In this document: positions 55,970 to 64,000 of the stretch, one piece after another
Layout: the number at the start of each line of letters is the position of its first letter
Numbering within the stretch: the first letter of the stretch is position 1
Origin: Manduca sexta
Lineage: Eukaryota; Arthropoda; Insecta; Lepidoptera; Sphingidae
Direction: 5' to 3'
Assembly (NCBI RefSeq): GCF_014839805.1
Contig: NC_051118.1
Location: forward strand, 6,998,391 to 7,062,390
DNA: 64,000 nucleotides
Notes under the pieces: model-generated
Seen by the model: only the letters and a program-made list of their open reading frames with translations
The model's database searches: none
What the model was told of the DNA's origin: nothing
Position numbers and translations under genes: made by a program

Positions 55970-57724
55970 GTTTTTTATTTTGATAATTAAGACCTCATAT
56001 CGTAAAAAAACAAAAGAACAGTTAAATTATTCCTGCCAAAAACCTTATTTATTAGAGCATCAATTACCAGGGCAACATAAATGCGGTGCACGTCAAATTA
56101 TGATAACAAGCGAGTACAGGGGGATGTGAAATTTGACGTCGGAATAATTAATTCCATTTGCAAGCGCGTGCCGGTGCGCGTCGTAATTACCGAGGTGGAT
56201 TAGTAACACGCGCAGCTCTTGTTTAGCTGGTATTTATATATTCCCCAAATTTATATATTGTGTTACATACACTGGTACTGTGAGCATGAGGTTCTGACTT
56301 CTGGGTTCAAATCCCAAGTTAGCCGACACTATAGATTGTTTTTAACGGTATATCTCGAATTATGTTCCCCAAAACTAATGTCAGACATATATAAAAATAG
56401 GTGGGATTATTACTGCATCATGCTTGAACCGCCGGGAGTTTTGTCGATCCCATGGAGTAAGGGTAAACGCAGGCGGAAAGCCAATAATTGATACACTTCT
56501 CTATGTCTATCCTTTCCTTTAAGGTCAGAAAGGCGTCCAAAGATCTTTTGGAATTGTAGGTGTTTAGGGGTAATGTTAATCATCATGATTATCATTGGAT
56601 AAATACAAAAATAATGACTTAGTATTATTAGTTACAATTAGCTTAGAAGTAAATACTTTCCCCTATCACAATTACTGCTATTTAAATTATAAGATAAATT
56701 GATTTACGATTATGTTATGGAAATTTAAGTATAGTACAATCAAGCCGACATTATATATACACGAAGCTGTTTTGTTGTAAATATAGAGTTGGTAAGTCGC
56801 AGGACTAGCGACCGCAAAGGCGGCGCGTCGAAACCGCAACGCCCGTCGCCGCTGCGGACAACCGCTGTAATAATAGGAATTATGGATGCTGTGATTCACT
56901 GACTAATACAGCAATATGATTTAGAAGTATTTCATTACTAGATTAATTCAAAATGTTAAGCTGTGAGGATTTGGATTCAAATATTAGCAGATCCGCATGG
57001 TTTTGTTAATTGTGAAGAGGCAATTCTCTTTGGCCGAAAACTGCTGATACGAGCAACTTCAGCATGATCAATATTATGAAAAAAACAATACATATTTATA
57101 ATAAATAAAATGTCCCACAATCTCATGTTGTCTATTTGACTATAAAAATGACAAATACTATTCAATACCTACATAATTGAACTCAATAAAAACCGAAAAT
57201 CTCTACTAAATCTAACACTGAATTTAATCCCAATCAGCAAACCTCAAGCCATTCTCATTAACATTTCCTCTATCAATCAAAAATGATACTAACATGAACA
57301 GTTAACAAAAGCCAATGGAAACTCGGTAACGCAGGTGGAGCATAAAGCTTGGTCGCGGGACGTGCGTTCGTCACCCGACACCGACAGACGAGCCACTGCC
57401 CACATTCACTCAGGACTGGCTTGACCTGTTCCTGATGCCGGATGAGAGAACCGAAATTACATGACAATTACTATAAGTCGTAAATTTCGCGAACAGTTTT
57501 TGCTGTAACTGCAAACACTTAAGTACGGTAAATGGTTGAAAATTTTTTGAAACGGTTACTATATTGAAAGTGGAAACTAATTTTGTAAATAACTTTGTAA
57601 CCAATGCAACTTCTGGATATAATAAGAATACTTTTAAGATCGTGTGGCATTTTTAACGGTAAATGGATGAACTTTAAAAGGTAAACTATTGGAAGTGAAA
57701 ACTAATTTTATAAATGACTTTGAA
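55970..57724. other. unassigned with GC-rich islands
   Basis: GC-rich patches at 56800-56870 ('ggcggcgcgtcgaaaccg') and 57335-57420. Possible regulatory sequence, no coding support. Confidence 0.4.
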
Positions 57725-57850
57725 GTCAGCTTGACTAGGACATAATAAGACTTAACATCTCATGTCTCGGGATGGCGAGCGCATTGGAATACCAAACAAT
57801 ACTTTGTAATTCAAGGTGTTAGAAGGAATTTATACTATTTAAGGGCGGAT
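57725..57850 (+). repeat. LINE-B fragment
   Basis: 'cataataagacttaacatc', 'gggatggcgagcgcattgg', 'tttgtaattcaaggtgtt'. Truncated at both ends. Confidence 0.7.
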
Positions 57851-59212
57851 AGATTTTGCGAACTTCTCTACTTGTGCAGTACTCATGTCGTTCTCATTTT
57901 AGATAAGCATGTTACTTATACAACTACAACGTGTTTTATTTCAATTGAGTAGTATGGACTACGGAGTTTTAAGCTGGGAACTATCAGACAGAAATTCTTG
58001 GCTAGATTACATACGTTTTAAGGTGGAATCACATATGTTTTAAGGTTAAAATTGCAGATAAATTTTCATTGGATAAACGCGACTGATTTTATAAGTAGTA
58101 CATTTATGATTCAAATTTAATTTCTGCATGAAATGGAATCTAGGACGTTTTCAATTAATACTCAGCCCTAAAGCATACGATTGACTAACATTATACTGAC
58201 AATAGAAAATAACAACCAAAAAATAATTTCGTTAAGAAATTAATTCTAATTAAAATTACATTGTAACTAACTCACTCAGATTTCAAATCTTTCGCGACGA
58301 TTCCTTTTAAACATATTGTTCACGTTAAAACAGATACCAACAAAAAATCCAAATACACGTCGCCTCCGCAGACGGCGGCGGAAAGCTTTTTCCGAAGAAA
58401 AATAAATAAAGCAAAAAACGCCAACCTGTATATCGGGTTACCGTACATCTGCCACTTCGGCGATAAGGCACGAATGTCGAACGGCCAGTCTCTGCGGTGG
58501 TTATGAACGCCTGGTACTCCGAGGTGGTGTGATTGATTTTTGCTTATTGATGCGTTGAAAAAAAAAACAAACTGGTCAATGCTACTAAAAAATAGTAAGG
58601 AGCTTAGTTTGCTAACTAATTTACCCTTAAGTTATTCTTCATGTAGCTGATTTGTTGATTATCCTAAAAATTCCCTACACGTTTTTAATAGGGAATATTA
58701 AACAAAATCCGAGTCTAATATAAAAAATTAAAAAAAAAAAAAAAAAAAAAAAACACAAACACTTTTGTTTATAGATTATTTCAGTTTAAATAAATGTCTG
58801 TATCGCTCAAAACCTGTCTTAAATTGAAATTAGTCTCTATAATAAGACTCAATATTACATAAAATGCTATCGGTCTTTTATGAACATAAAATAATAGAAA
58901 ATTACTCGATCTATGTAAAGCATTACATATCAAGTTACTTAACATCGTACAGTGACTTTCTCACCTCTCATTTTTATCACCTTCGTATTACTGATTAAGT
59001 CACAATTCCATTCAGTGTAATAAAAACATACGAAGACAGGGATATTTCGCACCCTTAGAACAAAGTGACCTAACTCAAAATTTATATATTTGCTGATCTT
59101 GTTAAAAAAAAACTTTATAATCCAGTGAACAGAAAAAGACACAGTTATAGAATAGAAACAGATTCTCACGTTCGACGACCGCCCAATTCACTGCCTTTTA
59201 TGTTAAAGATTT
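57851..59212. other. unassigned; GC-rich patch and poly-A
   Basis: 58360-58520 has 'ctccgcagacggcggcgg' and the third 17-mer. 58730-58753 is a run of 24 A. Confidence 0.4.
58502..58518 (+). promoter_or_regulatory. conserved 17-mer, site 3
   Basis: TATGAACGCCTGGTACT, differing from site 1 at one position. Confidence 0.35.
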
Positions 59213-59425
59213 CTTGTGTTTATTCGAATGTTAGACATTAAAATTAAACTATTATTCGGATTTTATCGCGATTTTTATAGTATAATTTTCTTCCGACGTT
59301 TCGAAGACTTTGCAGCCTTCGTAGTCCCCCCGTGACCGCGAAGGTTGTAAAGTCTTCGAAACGTCGAGTAAATTAAGATATATAAACTGCTATAAAATCC
59401 GAAAAATAATTTAATTTCATGTCTT
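59213..59425. mobile_element. FB fold-back element, best copy
   Basis: 213 bp that folds back on itself. Outer arms 'gacattaaaattaaac...ttcggattttatcgcg' and its complement surround a central pair 'gacgtttcgaagacttt..agccttcg' and 'cgaaggttgtaaagtcttcgaaacgtc' (in parts), separated by about 16 bases. No ORF. Partial copies lie at 549-722, 7070-7212, 13140-13212 and 53335-53400. Confidence 0.8.
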
Positions 59426-59681
59426 TTATATTGTTATCAAATCTTTTTTATTTGTTTCCAAAAAACGTCTTTTATGAGTTAAGTCAAAAAAGACGTTTTT
59501 TGGAAATTTATAAAAGAAATGTTTAGAGTCGATTTTACGTGCGCATAAACTCCTACGCATACAGAATAACCCACAACATACATGATGAACAAGGTCAAAG
59601 AATTCCGGGATAGAATTTAAGTTAGTTTTTTATGTCAACCAATTTATAGGTTTTGAATTAGTGGCCAGTGTTATACAAACA

Positions 59682-59798
59682 CGCCGTTTATCCTCAAAGG
59701 GGTAGGCAGAGGCGCAACTAGAACCCACTTTCCGCTGTGTGTATTCCGTCCCATAATGTGATACAGAGCGAGCCTATTGCCTTATCGGGCACAAATTC
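59682..59798 (-). repeat. SINE-C, first piece
   Basis: 'cgccgtttatcctcaaagg', 'ccataatgtgatac', 'atcgggcacaaattc'. Interrupted at 59799 by LINE-D and continued at 60045. Confidence 0.8.
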
Positions 59799-60044
59799 GC
59801 TAGTGGTAGGATATATTTTATATCCGCCCGAGTAGCAACTACCTTATACGAGTTAAAACTCGCCATAGTGTCCCACGTAAGTGTGTCGTGTTCTGGGATC
59901 AGCTTGTGTATATCTGGTTCCAACAGGCCGGCATAATTGTGTCGACTGCCGAGGGGTAATCATCTCTCGTCAGTCAGTCTATTGGACCCCACTCCACTTA
60001 CCATCAGGTGTAGTGGGGTCTTTGCTGTACACATATAAAACAAC
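59799..60044 (+). mobile_element. LINE-D 3' end inserted in SINE-C
   Basis: 246 bp from 'ctagtggtaggatatatttt' through 'gtgtcgactgccgagggg' and 'cttaccatcaggtgtagtgg' to an A-rich end. Removing it restores a continuous SINE-C. No clear target duplication. Confidence 0.8.
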
Positions 60045-60165
60045 CAGACTCGGAGCTGACACTGTGGGGAAAAACTCAATATCATTTGCCCGACCCGGGA
60101 ATCGAATCCAAGGCCTCAATACTGCAGTTGTACCGTGTTACAACCATGTCACCTAGACAGCCCGT
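60045..60165 (-). repeat. SINE-C, second piece with tRNA head
   Basis: 'cagactcggagctgacact', then the tRNA-like head on the complement with B box around 'cccgggaatcgaatcc' (60094-60110). Confidence 0.75.
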
Positions 60166-61075
60166 ATACAACATCTATTATATTACCTATTTAGTAGTTT
60201 TCGGCTAATCTTTCAGTAAATAACAAAATCTTACGTAGTTGGGAATTTCTTACGTAGAAGGTGCCAATGTGTGTGACCGATAATGATAGTGCCTGCGTCG
60301 AATTCTTTTGGCTAAATTACATCTGAATATTTTTTAAAAAAATTAATAATAAAATTATTATATAAGTAATTGGAATAAAATTTGTTATAGTCGATATGAA
60401 TGTATGTTTGTTATTACATTTGTATGGACAAAACAAGCATTTAACAAAACCAAAAACGACTCTTATCAGATTTGATGCTCTTTTATTTTATTGTAGTTCC
60501 TTTAAATTTATATTTATTTAACCATGACCTATGGTAAGATCTCACCAAGTGAGATAATTGTGACATGACCCATTAGAAAAACCATAACACTTTTACTACA
60601 ACTTTATTTATTATAACACACAAAAACCACCATTAATCCCTGAATATAAAGTTGATATTTCAATTCCCTCCGATGAATTAAAGTACCAAAACAAAAGCAA
60701 CCCTATGCCATTGAGATAGAATTGAGATTTGATAATTTGTGCCAGTAATTATTATACCACGTTAACAATGAAGTGGGCACGTGACTTGCCCCATTGTGTG
60801 ACATAAAGCCCATAATTTGATGGGAAAATACTTCCGAGATATCTTATTTATGGGATAAATGCAATTTGTTTTGTTTTCATTATTTTGACCCGTAAGGGTT
60901 GCAGTGAAAATTAAGGGGTATTAGCGCTCTAGATTTTGTACCTTATACATCAAGTTCTAAGGTCGATATTTGTAATTTTAAAATGGGAATAGTAAAAATA
61001 ACTCTAGAACTCTTTGAAAACCAAATCGACAATTTGCCGCGTCCCTGAAAAATTTCGAAACAGCAATGACTAAAA
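60166..61075. other. unassigned AT-rich region
   Basis: No gene or repeat family recognised. Confidence 0.4.
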
Positions 61076-61408
61076 AAGCGGCAATAGCCTAGTTGGGTGT
61101 GGAACGGACTGCCAAGACGAATGTACGCAGGTTCAAATCGCAAGGGCACACACCTCTGACTTTTCTAAAATCATGTGTGTATTCTTTGTGAATTTATCGT
61201 TCGCTTTAACGGTGAAGGAAAACATCGTGAGGAAACCTGCACATCTCAGAAGTTCTCTATAGGAATTTCGAAGGTGTGTGAAGTCTACCAATCCGCACTA
61301 GGCCAGCGTGGTGGACTAAGGTCTAATCCCTCTCAGTAGTAGAGGAGGCCCGTGCTCAGCGGTGGGCAAATATATAATAAAGGGCTGATATAATTATTAT
61401 TTATTAAT
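61076..61408 (+). repeat. SINE-A, best full-length copy
   Basis: A box 'atagcctagttggg' (61086 onward), B-box-like 'ggttcaaatc' (about 61130), conserved body, and tail 'gggctgatataattattattt'. About 330 bp. Use this copy to define the family. Pol III promoter elements look intact. Confidence 0.85.
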
Positions 61409-61964
61409 GACAAAAATCAAACAAATCTCATTAAATTTGTAAAATAATTTGAAAAATAAAACATTGATAAGGGTAAAAATAAATTTTAAATGTTCAGATC
61501 TGCTTTAGTGTAGTTTTGTATTAGGTTAGTAAGACGACCGTTTTGAAGATTCAGGTTGCATTCCCAAGCTGGAATAAATTATATCGAAATTTCATGCTCA
61601 AAATCAGTCCGGAGACAGTCTTAGCTGGCGAATTATGTATGTATTACGTACGTTTCTGCTTACCTTGAAAAGGAAAAAGATTTATTCTAAAGTACGGCAA
61701 AAATGTACTAGGCTACCATAAACAGAGAAAAATATCACAAAATGCACTTGCGCAAATATTTACCGCTTCTGGTCGCAAAGTAAACATCGCTCATGCCTTA
61801 ATAAGCTTGCACACAGCAATTACTCGGTTACACACAAATATTTGTACACACACGAGTACTCCACTTGCATTTATGATGAGTTTAAAAATGAATATTGGTT
61901 TTCAATATCTCGAAAAAATCTAGTAACAAAGTTAAGGATCATTAGATGGTTTTGAATATGTTTA
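61409..61964. other. unassigned AT-rich region
   Basis: No gene or repeat family recognised. Confidence 0.4.
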
Positions 61965-62190
61965 TTCTTTGTGAATTTATCGTTCGCTTTAACGGTGAAG
62001 AAAAACATCGTGAGGAAACCTGCATATCTGAGAAGTTCTCTATTAGAATTTCGAAGGTGTGTGAAGTCTACCAATCCGCACTAGGCCAGCGTGGTGGACT
62101 AAGGCCTAATCCCTCTCAGTAGTAGAGGAGGCCCGTGCTCAGCAGTGGGCAAGTATATAATACAGGGCTGATATTATTACTCTATATACC
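61965..62190 (+). repeat. SINE-A, 5'-truncated
   Basis: Nearly the same sequence as 61186-61408, including the shared variant 'aatttatcgttcgctttaacgg'. It lacks the tRNA head. Confidence 0.85.
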
Positions 62191-62519
62191 TGAGAATGGG
62201 ACCAAACTCCTCACCAAGGAATCTAAAATTCAAAACACAAACACACAAAACTCATAAACAATACAAACGTGAGATGAATAGTACAAACAAAAGGCAAACA
62301 TAAAAACTGCGTGACACGGAACGCAAGTATCACTTACTGTAACACGATAGACCTCTCGATGCATGTCTACATTATAATAAACTACGATTTGAAGAAAATA
62401 TTATCATTGAACACATTGGTTTCGTAAATTTTGTCAAAATGAGTGTTAGCTGCATAGGAAAGACTTTTCTCCTTTCTACTTATCTGGATTAAAAAATAAC
62501 ATAAATCATGTTAATTTGC

Positions 62520-62757
62520 ATAATAATAATATCAGTCTTGTATTGTCCCACTGCTGGGCACGGTCCTCCTCTACTATCGGCCTTAGTCCACTACGTAGAC
62601 TTCACAGATGCTCAAATTTCCTATAGAGAACTTCTTAGGTAAGTAGCTTTCTTCACGGTGTTTTTCTTCACCGTTAAAGCAAGAGATAATTCACAAAGTA
62701 TTATTTAAAACAAAAGAACACATCATTATTTAAAAAGGTCAGAGTGTGCTCTTGAGA
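62520..62757 (-). repeat. SINE-A body without head
   Basis: Complement reads 'gagcacactctgacc' then the family body and tail. Its head is replaced by the adjoining SINE-K unit. Confidence 0.75.
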
Positions 62758-63165
62758 TTATTTTTTTTGGATGCAGACCTCGCTTTCAGCTCCGGAGTAA
62801 AACGGGGAATGAGATACTAGATTCCCCCGGCTTAGCGACTGCAGGATCCTGGAGAAAGAAGGGGAGGAGATAGTCAGAAAGGAAATGAAGGGGAAAGAAG
62901 AAGGAACTATTTTTAGAATGTGCAGACAGGAGAACGAGGCGAAATGTTCGCGAGACCTTATAGGCCCCAATGTAATATACAACCATGAGGTAAATACACT
63001 CAACTGTGTGCCTAGGGCCATGATATCCCCCCGTGCATGGGCTTGCATTCGGTGAGAAGACCGAGCGCACAAGAATTGTCTAGGGAGGGAGCTTTTGGGA
63101 TTTGAACCTACGGACCTACGTCTCAGCAGTCCGTTCAACAACAAATTAGGCTATCGCCGCTCTAA
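62758..63165 (-). repeat. SINE-K, full copy with tRNA head
   Basis: Complement starts with the same tRNA-like head as SINE-A ('gcggcgataggcta'-like A box, 'gaacggactgctgagacg', B box 'ggttcaaatcc'). It continues into a different body ('tgcgctcggtcttctcaccg', 'cgcgaacatttcgcc') and ends in eight A at 62758-62768. The 128- and 94-codon ORFs over it are incidental. Confidence 0.75.
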
Positions 63166-63835
63166 AGCTAATCTAAATCATGGTATAGATCCGTTTATAA
63201 GTTCTACATTTTTACCTTCAAAAAGCACATGTTTTCAAAAAAATTCTAGACATCAATGAAGCATCAACAACCAGTTCAAAACCAAACAAAACGAAAAAGC
63301 CGTCGGTAAGTGGCGTGGTGAGTTTTTATTCCATATTTGTGCCCATTGTTCTATCCGTTAATCTGTTTGTCCGTCCGTGCCGCGTCAATATTGTCTCGAT
63401 CGATTGTGTCTTTAATTTCGAGTGCTTTCGGACGGGTAAAATTGAGCTTGTTGACATTTTGTGTGTCATTTTTTTATTACTTATTATGTTAGATTTTTTT
63501 ATAATACAGTCTTTGATATATCATATTTTCGTCAATGGTGACACTGCCCTCTTGTGTTTGAAGTATTATAACTTTAAAGGTTTGGGTCAAATCTTCCTTG
63601 ACCAGAATTTATATTGAAGTAGAGGCTTTATATTTATTACTTCGAATAAAAAAAAATAGTATGAAATCCAGTTACTGCCATTAGTTATACGGTTTTAGCT
63701 CATTTTAAGACTCGATGCAAACAAAGTACACAAGCAATCATATTATTAACAGCCCAAAATTTTATTTAAGCAATAACTTCAAACCCTATTAGATGCAATT
63801 TATATTGCCTTGACCAAAACATTATTCTCTATTCC
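63166..63835. other. unassigned; 100-codon ORF not recognised
   Basis: A plus-strand ORF at 63315-63617 is rich in hydrophobic residues. No known family and no start or splice context, so chance is the best explanation in AT-rich DNA. Confidence 0.3.
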
Positions 63836-63990
63836 AGTGTAAACTCGTAACGCGGCCGCGTTTTCTTCGTGAAATCAACGTGGAATGGTATTCTGGTTCT
63901 ATTTCTATCGTCTTAAACGTGACGTGCGTTACTTGCTTGTTAGGAACTATTAAAATAACGTGTACCATAGAGAATAAGGCCTCAAATATT
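63836..63990 (+). repeat. dispersed repeat, copy 2
   Basis: 'ttcgtgaaatcaacgtgga', 'tttctatcgtcttaaacgtgacg', 'gtaccatagag'. Partner of 40600-40745. Confidence 0.65.
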
Positions 63991-64000
63991 CCTGCGTCCC

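Noticed and set aside
58730..58753. 24-A run as a poly-A tail of a processed pseudogene
   Set aside because: No coding similarity was seen in the bases before it on either strand.
62758..63144. 128-codon minus-strand ORF
   Set aside because: Lies entirely on SINE-K and includes its tRNA-like head.
63315..63617. 100-codon plus-strand ORF resembling a membrane protein
   Set aside because: Hydrophobicity follows from T-rich codons. No family motif or conserved start context.

Overview
The window is a piece of an AT-rich insect nuclear genome, most likely a moth or butterfly (Lepidoptera). The reasons are one spliced insect-type housekeeping gene, tRNA-headed SINEs ending in ATT-rich tails, 3' ends of non-LTR elements carrying the short motif TTACCATCAGG before an A-rich tail, Helitron-like elements ending in CTAG before T, a DD37D mariner (maT) element, and fold-back MITEs. 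These repeat types look familiar from lepidopteran genomes. That is recall, not a search, and the species is not identifiable from here. A run of exactly 500 N (30058-30557) marks a scaffold gap.

Only one host protein-coding gene can be supported. It is GMPPA, the regulatory alpha subunit of GDP-mannose pyrophosphorylase, on the minus strand at 18182-24244. Nine exons join in frame into a 414-residue protein. All eight introns have GT..AG ends and compatible phases. The introns carry SINE and LINE fragments and, unusually, two decayed copies of the gene's own sequence: a broken exon 6 copy in intron 6, and a copy of the exon 8 end with its splice donor in intron 8. A tRNA-Pro(AGG) gene with a C in place of the near-universal U33 lies at 5076-5147. 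No other host gene could be recognised.

Layout: 1-5 kb holds SINE copies and fragments; the tRNA follows at 5.1 kb. From 5.2 to 18 kb there are Helitron fragments, fold-back repeats and nested retroelement pieces. GMPPA occupies 18.2-24.2 kb, with its presumed promoter and unassigned sequence to 26 kb. From 27.5 to 30.6 kb two Helitron-like elements with internal tandem arrays of about 122 bp face each other head to head, and the right one runs into the gap. A maT element of 1.3 kb with a broken transposase lies at 30969-32275. From 32.3 to 45.3 kb there are SINEs, LINE 3' ends and a 240-bp MITE. A Copia LTR retrotransposon (45353-49824) has LTRs identical by eye and a 5-bp target duplication; it sits inside an older LINE 3' end. 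From 50 to 59 kb the sequence is poor in recognisable repeats and has short GC-rich islands, which may be regulatory. SINEs dominate again from 59 kb to the end.

Family labels used below are local. SINE-A: tRNA-headed, ATT tail. SINE-C: tRNA head read on the minus strand. SINE-K: shares the SINE-A head but has another body and a poly-A tail. SINE-L: tRNA-headed. LINE-B and LINE-D: short 3' ends of non-LTR elements. FB: fold-back element. Family membership was judged by eye, so boundaries are accurate only to a few bases or tens of bases except where a target duplication or terminal motif fixes them.
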